The position numbers were made by a program, and so were the translations under genes. A DNA stretch of 35,500 nucleotides from a virus: positions 1 through 35,500 of IMG/VR virus record IMGVR_UViG_3300006810_000159. One strand, given 5' to 3'. Within the stretch, counting starts at the first letter, position 1. Every line of letters starts with the position of its first letter. This document shows, one piece after another, positions 7,753 through 14,769 of the stretch. The notes under the pieces are model-generated. The model did not search any database and was not told where the DNA came from. It saw only the letters and a list, made by a program, of their open reading frames with translations.

Positions 7753-9297
7753 ATGGCTGACAATACTGGATTACGTTTATTCGGCTTTGAGATTAAAAGA
7801 GCTAAGGATAAATCCGCAGAAAAGTTGCAATCTATTGTCCCACCAACAGATGATGATGGTGCAGGATACGTCACTGCTTCTGGCTCACATTATGGAACAT
7901 ATGTTAACCTAGGAGAAGGTGATCATTCAAAAGATAATCACCAGAATATTAGGCAATATCGTGCAGTAGCAATCCATCCAGAGGTTGATGCAGCAATCGA
8001 GGATATTGTCAATGAATCTATTACTAATAACGAAGGATCACCGGTTTCGCTTGTCTTGGATGAGGTAGAAGGATTAAGTGATCAGCTTAAAAAAGTAATG
8101 ACTGAAGAGTTCGACCATATCTGTTCCATGTTAAAATTTACAGATTTAGGCCACGATATTTTTAGAAGGTGGTACGTAGATGGTAGACTGTATCATCACT
8201 TAGTTGTAGATGAAAAGAATCTAAAGGCTGGTATCCAAGAGATTAGACCAATTGATGCCTCTAAGATCCGTAAGGTCAAGGAGGTTAAAAAGAAAAAAGA
8301 TCCTCAGACTGGAGCAACACTTGTTGAAAATGTAAACGAATTTTATATTTACCAAGAAAAGCCGGGTCAGCAAGCCCAGGGTATTAAACTAAGTAATGAT
8401 TCAGTGTCATATGTAACATCTGGACTATTAGACGAGACCAGAAAAAAAGTAGTTTCATATCTACATAAAGCACTAAAGCCTATTAACCAATTACGTATGA
8501 TGGAAGACTCGCTAGTCATTTACAGGCTTGCTAGAGCACCAGAGCGTAGAATTTTCTATATTGATGTAGGTAACTTACCACGTGGTAAAGCAGAGACATA
8601 TATGAAAGACATTATGGCTCGTTACCGTAATAAACTAGTATATGATGCCAACACGGGTAATATCAGAGACGATCGTAAGCATATGTCGATGCTTGAAGAC
8701 TTTTGGCTACCACGTCGTGAAGGTGGTCGTGGTACAGAGATTACTACACTTCCCGGCGGTGAAAATCTAGGTCAGATCGATGATATTCTCTACTTCCAGA
8801 AAAAGCTTTATAGATCATTAAACGTTCCAATCAATAGACTAGAACCAGAAGCCCAGTTTAATCTGGGAAGAGCTACAGAGATTACACGTGATGAGCTTAA
8901 GTTCCAAAAGTTTGTGGATAGATTAAGACGTCGGTTCTCAATGTTGTTTACAGAGATCCTGAAAAAGCAATTGATCATGAAGGCCATTATTACCGAGGAA
9001 GATTGGGATAATTGGAAACAGGACGTTTACATCAATTATGTTCGCGATAACCATTTCACCGAACTAAAAGATGCAGAGATATTACAGAATAAACTACAGA
9101 CCCTAGATAATATGCAACAGTACGTTGGCGAGTATTTCTCTAAAGAGTGGGTCATGAAAAATGTTCTATATTTTGACGATGACGAAATTGAGGATATGAA
9201 AAAACAAATAGGTGAAGAAGAGAAAGCTGGAGAGATCAATCAAGATGATGACCAGCCAAAACAAGAATCTGTTATCCATTTAAGAAATAGGAGTTAG
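7753..9297 (+). CDS. 20: Portal vertex protein gp20
   Basis: A 514-residue protein, close to T4 gp20 (524). Typical blocks include the region with IRQYRAVAIHPEVDAAIEDI, the RRWYVDGRLYHH segment, and the EGGRGTEITTLPGGENLG stretch before the stem helices. It forms the dodecameric DNA gate of the head and nucleates prohead assembly with the gp67/21/22 core genes that follow. The ATG has an AGGATAAAG Shine-Dalgarno. Its stop is two bases from the next gene. Confidence 0.95.
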   Translation: MADNTGLRLFGFEIKRAKDKSAEKLQSIVPPTDDDGAGYVTASGSHYGTYVNLGEGDHSKDNHQNIRQYRAVAIHPEVDAAIEDIVNESITNNEGSPVSLVLDEVEGLSDQLKKVMTEEFDHICSMLKFTDLGHDIFRRWYVDGRLYHHLVVDEKNLKAGIQEIRPIDASKIRKVKEVKKKKDPQTGATLVENVNEFYIYQEKPGQQAQGIKLSNDSVSYVTSGLLDETRKKVVSYLHKALKPINQLRMMEDSLVIYRLARAPERRIFYIDVGNLPRGKAETYMKDIMARYRNKLVYDANTGNIRDDRKHMSMLEDFWLPRREGGRGTEITTLPGGENLGQIDDILYFQKKLYRSLNVPINRLEPEAQFNLGRATEITRDELKFQKFVDRLRRRFSMLFTEILKKQLIMKAIITEEDWDNWKQDVYINYVRDNHFTELKDAEILQNKLQTLDNMQQYVGEYFSKEWVMKNVLYFDDDEIEDMKKQIGEEEKAGEINQDDDQPKQESVIHLRNRS

Positions 9298-9299
9298 TA

Positions 9300-9578
9300 A
9301 TGGAAGTTAATATTGATGATTTTATTGATCAGGTACAAAATCAAGATTTTAGCAAAGCTAGTGTTACCTTTGCAGATTTAATGAATGCGAAAACTGCGGA
9401 TGCTCTAGAGCAAGAAAAAATAAGCTTGGCAGATCAAATCTTTAATGGCGCTAGTGACGCAGAGGATGAGGAAGACGATGAAATGGACGATATTTCAGAC
9501 GAAGAACTTATGGCTGCAGCTGATGAAATAGAATCTGAAGAGGAAGAGGACGATCCTGAGCTCGAAGAAGAGGATTGA
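9300..9578 (+). CDS. 67: Acidic prohead core protein (gp67-like)
   Basis: A 92-residue protein whose second half is almost entirely Glu/Asp (from about residue 50). T4 gp67 is a short, very acidic prohead core protein encoded immediately after gene 20, and this gene has the same position, size and composition. Sequence-level homology cannot be judged from composition alone, so the assignment rests mainly on synteny. Shine-Dalgarno AGGAGTTAGTA supports the start. Confidence 0.7.
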   Translation: MEVNIDDFIDQVQNQDFSKASVTFADLMNAKTADALEQEKISLADQIFNGASDAEDEEDDEMDDISDEELMAAADEIESEEEEDDPELEEED

Positions 9579-9607
9579 TCATATAAAAAGATTAGAATTT
9601 ATTTTAT

Positions 9608-9615
9608 TATAAATA
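9608..9615 (+). promoter_or_regulatory. T4-type late promoter upstream of gene 21
   Basis: Exact TATAAATA in the 66-base AT-rich gap before the prohead protease gene. It would serve genes 21, 22 and 23. Confidence 0.85.
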
Positions 9616-9644
9616 ATACCAATAATAAGTAATAGGATTGTTAG

Positions 9645-10307
9645 ATGAAGCTAATTACTGAATATACAGAAACCGACGTTCAGTGCGTCGTTGAAGCAAA
9701 GGAAGATGGTTCGAAGACTCATGTCATCGAAGGGATCTTCGCCATGGCAGATTCTAAAAATCGGAATGGACGTATATACGAAAAGGCTATAATGGAAAAA
9801 GCCGTAAATAAATATGTCACAGAACAGGTTTCCAAGGACAGGGCGGTAGGGGAATTAAACCACCCAGATGGACCAACTGTTAACTTGGATAAAGTATCCC
9901 ATAAAATTACTGAACTCAAAATGGATGGAAGTAATGTTATGGGGAAGGCGCGTATCTTGGATACTCCAATGGGCAATATCGTTAAAGGTTTGCTTGAAGG
10001 CGGTGTTCAACTAGGTGTCTCAACTCGTGGTATGGGTAGCCTCGAGCAGCGCAATGGCGCTATGTATGTCAAGGATGACTTTATTCTTAATACAGTTGAT
10101 ATTGTACAGGATCCTTCAGCACCAAATGCTTTTGTTAATGGGATTATGGAAGGTGTAGATTGGGTCTGGAATAATGGCATTATTGAAGCTCGAGAAATTG
10201 AAAAAATAGAGACTGAAATTAAAAACGCTCCACGTGCGGATCTATATGAGACGCAAGTACGTGAGTTTAAGAATTTCCTCTCGTTAATGAAAACACAGCA
10301 ATATTAA
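9645..10307 (+). CDS. 21: Prohead core protease gp21
   Basis: A 220-residue head maturation protease (T4 gp21, 212). The serine-protease pattern of this herpesvirus/T4-type fold is visible: His in GELNHPDG (His73), the nucleophile Ser in LGVSTRGMG (Ser126), and the NRNGRIYEKAIM segment near the N-terminus. It would cleave scaffold and capsid precursors encoded by the next two genes. The late promoter and an AGGATTG Shine-Dalgarno precede it. Confidence 0.93.
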   Translation: MKLITEYTETDVQCVVEAKEDGSKTHVIEGIFAMADSKNRNGRIYEKAIMEKAVNKYVTEQVSKDRAVGELNHPDGPTVNLDKVSHKITELKMDGSNVMGKARILDTPMGNIVKGLLEGGVQLGVSTRGMGSLEQRNGAMYVKDDFILNTVDIVQDPSAPNAFVNGIMEGVDWVWNNGIIEAREIEKIETEIKNAPRADLYETQVREFKNFLSLMKTQQY

Positions 10308-10317
10308 GGAGTCAAAC

Positions 10318-11259
10318 ATGACTGATCAAATCGAAGATCAAGAAGTTGAGCTCGACGAGGACGAAATCGAAGAAGCTCACGATCCAAAAAATGCTGAAGC
10401 TCAATCAGTAGCATCTGTAGGTGCCGCAGAAGGTAAAGGCCCAAAAGCCAAAGCCCGTAAAGGTGATAAGAGCAACAGCGAACCAATGCAAAAAGTGGCT
10501 GCACCAGCAGGTATGAAGGCAGAAGATGTTAAATTTGATGGGGACTTTAGTGAAGACCTAGATGCTCTGGTGGAATCTGAGGCAACACTCTCTGATGAGT
10601 TTAAAGCCAAAACAGCCGTAATCTTTGAAGCAGCGGTTAAGTCAAAACTTGCCGAAGAGATCGACAGACTAGAAGCAGAATACAAGCAATCGCTTGATGA
10701 AGAAGTTTCAACAGTCAAAGCCGATCTAGTCGAAAAAGTTGATAGCTACCTCAACTACGTGGTTGAGAACTGGATGGAAGAAAACAAAGTAGCGATTCAA
10801 TCTGGACTACGTGCAGAGATCGCAGAAGGATTCATGGAAAAGCTTAAAACGGCTTTCGAAGAGTCTTACATTGAAGTTCCAGAAGGTAAAGTTGACCTCG
10901 TTGATGAACTTGCTACTGCACACGAAGAACTGGAAGAAAAGTTCAATGATGCAGTATCACAAACTATGGAACTGAAGGAAGAGCTAGAAGGTTATAAGCG
11001 TCAAGCGATTATTCGCGAAGCTTCTAAAGATCTAGCAGAAACTCAGATCGAAAAACTAACGAGCCTTGCAGAGTCAGTTTCTTTCGAAAGCGAAGCAGAT
11101 TTCGCTCAGAAGGTTGCAACTCTGAAAGAATCATATTTCGGTCAGAAAACCGCCAGTTCAGCTATCGATCCTGAGGACGAAGAAGAGGGTGATGAAACCG
11201 TCGAGATCTCAGAATCAATGGCACAATACGTTAACGCACTAAGAAAACAAATTAAGTAA
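10318..11259 (+). CDS. 22: Prohead core scaffold protein gp22
   Basis: A 313-residue, highly charged, helical protein between the protease and the major capsid gene, which is the gene 22 position (T4 gp22 is 269). Long Glu/Lys/Ala-rich stretches (about residues 80-260) predict coiled coil, as expected of the major scaffold that is degraded by gp21 before packaging. The N-terminal ~70 residues are an acidic/basic low-complexity region. Shine-Dalgarno AAGGAG precedes the ATG. Confidence 0.88.
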   Translation: MTDQIEDQEVELDEDEIEEAHDPKNAEAQSVASVGAAEGKGPKAKARKGDKSNSEPMQKVAAPAGMKAEDVKFDGDFSEDLDALVESEATLSDEFKAKTAVIFEAAVKSKLAEEIDRLEAEYKQSLDEEVSTVKADLVEKVDSYLNYVVENWMEENKVAIQSGLRAEIAEGFMEKLKTAFEESYIEVPEGKVDLVDELATAHEELEEKFNDAVSQTMELKEELEGYKRQAIIREASKDLAETQIEKLTSLAESVSFESEADFAQKVATLKESYFGQKTASSAIDPEDEEEGDETVEISESMAQYVNALRKQIK

Positions 11260-11274
11260 TTAGGAGATCCAATT

Positions 11275-12609
11275 ATGGAAACTTATGATCGTCTCGTAGA
11301 GAAATGGTCTCCAGTATTGAACGAAGAAGCTGCCGGCACTATTAAAGATGCCCATAAGCGTGCAGTTACTGCAGCAGTTCTGGAGAACACAGAAAAGGCG
11401 TTGAGAGAGCAACAAGATTTGATGGAAACACCAGCAAACGCTACTTCATCAGTAGCTAACTGGAACCCTGTTCTTATCTCACTTGTTCGTCGCTCTATGC
11501 CAAATCTTATGGCTTATGACATTTGCGGCGTTCAGCCAATGTCAGGACCAACAGGCTTGATCTTCGCGATGAAGTCACTTTACAAAACAGAAAAAGCTGG
11601 TATCGCACAAGGTACAGAAGCACTGTTCAACGAAGCAGAAGTCAACTATTCAGGTGATTCATCTGCAACAGGTAACGGCACACGCGGACCATCAGGTCTT
11701 GCAGGTGCAACAGACACAGACGCTGACAGCTCAATCGTCGATTCCGGTTCTACATACGTTCCTGTAACAGGTGACGCATACGATACTGCAGAAGCAGAAG
11801 CACTAGGTAACACTGGTGAGTCATTTGCAGAAATGGGCTTCACAATCGAAAAAGCAACTGTGACAGCAAAGTCACGCGCATTGAAAGCAGAGTACACACT
11901 TGAGCTTGCGCAGGACTTGAAAGCAATCCACGGTCTAGACGCTGAGACAGAATTGGCAAACATCTTGTCAACAGAAATCTTGGCAGAGATCAACCGTGAG
12001 GTTGTTCGTACAGTTAACGCTCAAGCGAAAATCGGTGCACGTCAAGCAAACGTTACCACAAAAGGTATCTTTGACTTGTCATCAGACGCCGACGGTCGTT
12101 GGAGTGCAGAGAAGTTCAAAGGTCTTGGCGTACAGCTAGACCGTGAAGCTAACGTAATCGCAAAAGAAACACGCCGTGGTAAAGGTAACTTCATCATCTG
12201 TTCATCAGATGTTGCAAGTGCACTGGCAGCTTCAGGCATGTTGGATTACGCTCCTGCTCTTTCAACCAACTTGAACGTAGACGACACCGGCAACACATTC
12301 GCAGGTGTTATGAACGGTCGTATCCGCGTATACATCGATCCATATGCAACAACAGATTACATCAACGTAGGCTATAAGGGTACTAACCCATATGACGCAG
12401 GTGTATTCTATTGCCCATATGTACCACTCACAATGGTACGTGCGGTTGGTGAGAATGACTTCCAGCCACGTATCGGGTTCAAAACTCGCTATGGCATGGT
12501 ATCAAACCCATTCGTAGATACAGGTAACGCATCAGGCCGTGACGGTCTTGCAACTAACCGTGAGAACCAGTACTACCGCATCTTCCGCGTAGACAACATT
12601 CTTACATAA
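11275..12609 (+). CDS. 23: Major capsid protein gp23
   Basis: A 444-residue HK97-fold major capsid precursor (T4 gp23 is 521). Diagnostic blocks include WNPVLISLVRRSMPNLMAYD, the GVQPMSGPTGLIFAM segment, and the C-terminal YCPYVPLTMVRAVG / GFKTRYGMVSNPF region. A gp21-type cleavage site (LxE) is visible at Leu49-Met-Glu51, which would free a mature protein starting at Thr52. Codons are more GC-rich and uniform than in neighbouring genes, as for a very highly expressed gene. A strong terminator follows. Confidence 0.96.
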   Translation: METYDRLVEKWSPVLNEEAAGTIKDAHKRAVTAAVLENTEKALREQQDLMETPANATSSVANWNPVLISLVRRSMPNLMAYDICGVQPMSGPTGLIFAMKSLYKTEKAGIAQGTEALFNEAEVNYSGDSSATGNGTRGPSGLAGATDTDADSSIVDSGSTYVPVTGDAYDTAEAEALGNTGESFAEMGFTIEKATVTAKSRALKAEYTLELAQDLKAIHGLDAETELANILSTEILAEINREVVRTVNAQAKIGARQANVTTKGIFDLSSDADGRWSAEKFKGLGVQLDREANVIAKETRRGKGNFIICSSDVASALAASGMLDYAPALSTNLNVDDTGNTFAGVMNGRIRVYIDPYATTDYINVGYKGTNPYDAGVFYCPYVPLTMVRAVGENDFQPRIGFKTRYGMVSNPFVDTGNASGRDGLATNRENQYYRIFRVDNILT

Positions 12610-12615
12610 GAGATT

Positions 12616-12641
12616 AAAAAAGGAGGGGAACCAACCCCTCC
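12616..12641 (-). terminator. Intrinsic terminator for the minus-strand island
   Basis: Read on the minus strand: a 7-bp GC-rich stem (GGAGGGG / CCCCTCC) with a 6-base loop, followed by six T. On the + strand no T-run follows the hairpin. It lies 41 bases beyond the end of the minus-strand ORF at 12683. Confidence 0.8.
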
Positions 12642-12659
12642 AATTCTATCTCCCAGACT

Positions 12660-12684
12660 GGAGCGCTTCGGCGCTCCTTTTTTT
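12660..12684 (+). terminator. Strong intrinsic terminator after gene 23
   Basis: Stem GGAGCGC / GCGCTCC capped by a UUCG tetraloop, followed by seven T (12678-12684). This is a textbook rho-independent terminator ending the gene 21-23 late operon. The T-run overlaps the stop codon of the convergent minus-strand gene. Confidence 0.93.
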
Positions 12685-12883
12685 ACAAGAAGCAGACTTC
12701 TACTACTTCTTTTTCTTTTGTCAAGGTAACAACCCTAGCTTTGCTATGCCTACCCCTGACATGAACTTGAAACCATTCCCTGGCTTCAGTTTCAGCCTCG
12801 CATATGACAGCGCACCATTCAGGCAATTCGCTCTCGACTGCTTGGCACATAGTGCTAAATTGTGTTGTAACTGTCCAAGTCAA
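12683..12883 (-). CDS. Hypothetical minus-strand small protein (TTG start)
   Basis: A 66-residue protein with no recognised family. It has four Cys and several Trp/Glu residues but no membrane segment. The start is TTG, yet its Shine-Dalgarno region (AAAGGATATAAAA) is nearly identical to the one in front of gene 13, which argues that it is translated. A terminator oriented for this strand follows at 12641-12616. It is the last ORF of a minus-strand transcript likely started at 13665. The unusual start keeps confidence moderate. Confidence 0.55.
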   Translation of the reverse strand: MTWTVTTQFSTMCQAVESELPEWCAVICEAETEAREWFQVHVRGRHSKARVVTLTKEKEVVEVCFL

Positions 12884-13026
12884 TTTTATATCCTTTTATA
12901 ATTGTCTAGTTAATACCAGAGCTAGACTACGGCTTATCAGGGTAACCCTCAGACTAAGTAGTTGAACTTCTGCCATCTTATTTGTTCAACTTCTACTTGG
13001 CAACTTGTCTTCTCGTGGTGCCGCTT
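12884..13026 (-). other. Structured non-coding segment between minus-strand genes
   Basis: No ORF of note on either strand. On the minus strand there are two clear hairpins. One pairs AAGTA+GTTGAAC with GTTCAAC+TACTT (12 bp with a GAA bulge, loop ~16 bases). The other is GTCTAG / CTAGAC with a 12-base loop (12904-12927). With the adjacent 22-bp-stem domain it makes about 335 bases of structured, comparatively GC-rich sequence. No tRNA T-arm or other named RNA is recognised. Confidence 0.5.
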
Positions 13027-13220
13027 TAACTCCTTTCCTCATACGCCCAGCTAGTATCTCCAATCTCCCCGCACGGTCTTATTGACGTTGCCGCTCTAGT
13101 TTGATTGAAACTAACATCTCTGGGTTTCACGTCACCGATATTTCACGGGCGAATATATTCACCAGAGATCGTGTTTTCAGGTGGCCTGCCCTCCACACGG
13201 ACGTATGAGGAAAAGAGTCA
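13027..13220 (-). ncRNA. Large structured RNA domain closed by a 22-bp helix (candidate ncRNA)
   Basis: Bases 13199-13220 and 13027-13048 can pair as an unbroken 22-bp helix when read as minus-strand RNA: 19 Watson-Crick pairs plus three G-U wobbles, which would be A-C mismatches on the + strand. The enclosed 150 bases contain an 8-bp stem ATCTCTGG / CCAGAGAT and a 7-bp hairpin TTAGTTT-CAATC-AAACTAG whose last pair is also a G-U on this strand. The closing helix takes in the stop codon of the upstream 58-residue gene. No known RNA family is recognised; a small mobile element with terminal inverted repeats is the main alternative. Confidence 0.55.
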
Positions 13221-13394
13221 TAAGGTTTGTAGTAATAGGTCTGCTAGAATGACCCCAACAATACCACCAGCAAAACCCCAAGCCGCTATACCAAGTTCTT
13301 GTGATACAGATTTAACATCGGTTAACATCTGTGAAATAACTGTAGCACAAGCTCCACCCAGTATAAATCCTACGAAAATTACAAATCCTTCCAT
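13218..13394 (-). CDS. Small membrane protein, minus-strand island
   Basis: A 58-residue protein with two hydrophobic segments (about residues 2-23 and 38-56) rich in Gly, Ala, Ile and Val, separated by a short polar loop. It probably spans the inner membrane twice as a hairpin. I chose the ATG at 13394 because a near-perfect AAAGGAGACAAA Shine-Dalgarno precedes it; a longer frame starting at 13421 lacks one. Ten bases separate it from the upstream 68-residue gene, so the two form an operon. Function unknown; holin-like size but no other support. Confidence 0.75.
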   Translation of the reverse strand: MEGFVIFVGFILGGACATVISQMLTDVKSVSQELGIAAWGFAGGIVGVILADLLLQTL

Positions 13395-13404
13395 TTTGTC
13401 TCCT

Positions 13405-13611
13405 TTACGAAAAGTAGTCATCTACTAAAACCTCGAAGCACTCATAGAGATAATCCATTGAATAGAAATCTCTAAGATCTAAGCAAAGATCTGCATCTAC
13501 GAAGTCCCAATTTAAACCACCTGAAGTGTTGATGTTTTCTGGATTAGTAGTAGCTTTGTTGAAAGCTTCGATTACGTCCAGTTTGATAGCTGATCCATTA
13601 GGTAGTAGCAT
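13405..13611 (-). CDS. Hypothetical acidic small protein, minus-strand island
   Basis: A 68-residue acidic, soluble protein with an Asp/Tyr/Phe-rich C-terminal third. The ATG has an excellent Shine-Dalgarno (AAAGGAGATACCAA). It is the first gene after a well-formed minus-strand promoter (TTTACA-N17-TATATT) and is followed by the membrane-protein gene. No family recognised. Early or middle expression is inferred from the promoter type and from its orientation opposite to the late genes. Confidence 0.75.
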   Translation of the reverse strand: MLLPNGSAIKLDVIEAFNKATTNPENINTSGGLNWDFVDADLCLDLRDFYSMDYLYECFEVLVDDYFS

Positions 13612-13636
13612 TTGGTATCTCCTTTGTTATACTACT

Positions 13637-13665
13637 AATATAATGTATTTCGAATCATTTGTAAA
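13637..13665 (-). promoter_or_regulatory. Promoter of the minus-strand island
   Basis: On the minus strand: GGGGG followed by TTTACA (13665-13660), a 17-base spacer, then TATATT (13642-13637), 26 bases before the ATG at 13611. It shares the GGTTTACA -35 block with the promoters at 16757, 23214, 24447 and 33374. Confidence 0.75.
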
Positions 13666-13678
13666 CCCCCTAAATGCA

Positions 13679-13706
13679 TTTTTTTTCATTTTTTTCGATT
13701 TTTTTT
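13679..13706 (+). promoter_or_regulatory. Three phased T-tracts upstream of a late promoter
   Basis: Runs of 8, 7 and 8 T with centres about 9.5 and 10.5 bases apart, close to one helical turn. Phased A/T tracts bend DNA. They lie between the divergent minus-strand promoter and the TATAAATA at 13711, so they may act as an UP-like or architectural element for either promoter. Confidence 0.5.
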
Positions 13707-13710
13707 CTCA

Positions 13711-13718
13711 TATAAATA
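13711..13718 (+). promoter_or_regulatory. T4-type late promoter upstream of the gp3-position gene
   Basis: Exact TATAAATA, 31 bases before the ATG at 13749. It is followed by TGATAGAAT, an extended -10-like block also found at the gene 55 promoter. Confidence 0.8.
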
Positions 13719-13748
13719 TGATAGAATAGAATAAACAAGGAACAGCGC

Positions 13749-14297
13749 ATGCCCACTTTGAACCCCTCTATATCCGTAGATGTTAGTAATGTCACTAGCA
13801 TATCTGGGTTAAATAATCTTAACTATTTACAGCCTACGTCTTTTAGGCTTACGATTGACCGTAAGCATTTTCCTAACTTAGAGTTCTTCGCTCAGACTGT
13901 GCTGCATCCTAATCTCAGTCTTAACCCAATCGAGGTACCATATAAAAGAATCGGATCGGTTCCTTTTACAGGTGATAAACTAATCTATTCGGAATTAACC
14001 TGTATGATCATTGTGGATGAAAACCTAAATTCATACACTGAGATGTATAACTGGATGAATAGGCTGGTAGAAATTAACGAGCGTCCACCTACCACAAGAA
14101 GCTCAGCCCTACCCCCATCATATTCAGATATTACATTATCAATCCTATCAAGCCATAATAATACGGTAAGAAAAATTAAATATATAGATTGTCTACCAAC
14201 TAACTTGGGAGATATGACCCTGGAATCTACGTTGAGCGATAATACATTTATCACGTTCCCTGCAACGTTTAGATTCTCCAGTTTTGAACTGACCTAA
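13749..14297 (+). CDS. Tail tube-like tail completion protein (gp3 position)
   Basis: A 182-residue protein whose motif order parallels the tail tube protein gp19 of this same phage: a PTSFRLTI strand, a HPNLSLNPIEVPY segment, then GDKLIYSELTCMIIVDE and a YNWMN helix. It is therefore probably a tube-fold protein. Marine T4-like phages carry a tail completion/sheath stabiliser gene annotated as gene 3 exactly here, between 23 and uvsY. gp3 is the best guess; a gp54-like tube initiator is an alternative. Confidence 0.7.
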   Translation: MPTLNPSISVDVSNVTSISGLNNLNYLQPTSFRLTIDRKHFPNLEFFAQTVLHPNLSLNPIEVPYKRIGSVPFTGDKLIYSELTCMIIVDENLNSYTEMYNWMNRLVEINERPPTTRSSALPPSYSDITLSILSSHNNTVRKIKYIDCLPTNLGDMTLESTLSDNTFITFPATFRFSSFELT

Positions 14298-14325
14298 ATA
14301 GTACTATACAATATGGAGTTATATT

Positions 14326-14769
14326 ATGGATCTACAGAGTATCGTAGAGCAATGGCAGGAAGACTGTACAATTGACAATTCTAAATTAGCCGAGGTTTCC
14401 AGGGACACCCCGAAGCTTCACGCTAAATACTTACAGCAGTTATCTTTAGCTAAACTACAGTTAAAGCGCGCTGAGGCCGCTCAAAAAGTGCTGCTGAAAG
14501 ACAAATGGTTATATTACAATGGAAAGATGGACCAAGAAACTATACAAGCAAAAGGATGGGATTATGACCCATTTAATGGTCTTAAAATTCTAAAAGGTGA
14601 AATGGATTATTATTATGACTCCGACCCAGACATACAAAGGTCTGAAGAAAAAATCCAATATTACAAAACTATAGTAGAAACATTGACAGAGATAGTCGAC
14701 TCAATTAAATGGCGACATCAGACAATAGGTAATATTATTAGATGGAAACAATTTGAAGCTGGTGGGTAA
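14326..14769 (+). CDS. uvsY: Recombination mediator UvsY
   Basis: A 147-residue, helix-rich, basic protein (T4 UvsY, 137). The N-terminus (QSIVEQWQEDCTIDNSKLAE) and C-terminal WRHQTIGNIIRWKQFEAGG are typical of the family. UvsY loads UvsX (33441) on gp32-coated single-stranded DNA. It overlaps uvsW by one base (TAATG), as in T4-like genomes where the pair is co-transcribed. Shine-Dalgarno GGAG is well placed. Confidence 0.92.
   Translation: MDLQSIVEQWQEDCTIDNSKLAEVSRDTPKLHAKYLQQLSLAKLQLKRAEAAQKVLLKDKWLYYNGKMDQETIQAKGWDYDPFNGLKILKGEMDYYYDSDPDIQRSEEKIQYYKTIVETLTEIVDSIKWRHQTIGNIIRWKQFEAGG

Noticed and set aside
12884-13026. Group I intron-like core: GTTCAACTACTTAG followed by GATAAGCCGTAGTC on the minus strand resembles R and S elements with a 5-bp P7.
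   Set aside because: The space between them is too short for a normal P3'/P8, no convincing P3 or P4 partner was found, and neither flanking ORF is interrupted.
12884-13220. tRNA, tmRNA or RNase P RNA in the structured segment.
   Set aside because: No T-arm with proper stem, no tag ORF ending in Ala-Ala, and only isolated short matches to RNase P conserved blocks, in the wrong order or strand.
13027-13220. Small mobile element (MITE) with 22-bp terminal inverted repeats.
   Set aside because: No target-site duplication was seen outside the repeats, one repeat contains a gene's stop codon, and the mismatches are all G-U on one strand, which fits RNA better. Not fully excluded.
13105-13428. 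+ strand ORF of 107 codons across the island.
   Set aside because: It lies antisense to two minus-strand genes with excellent ribosome binding sites, lacks one itself and has implausible composition.
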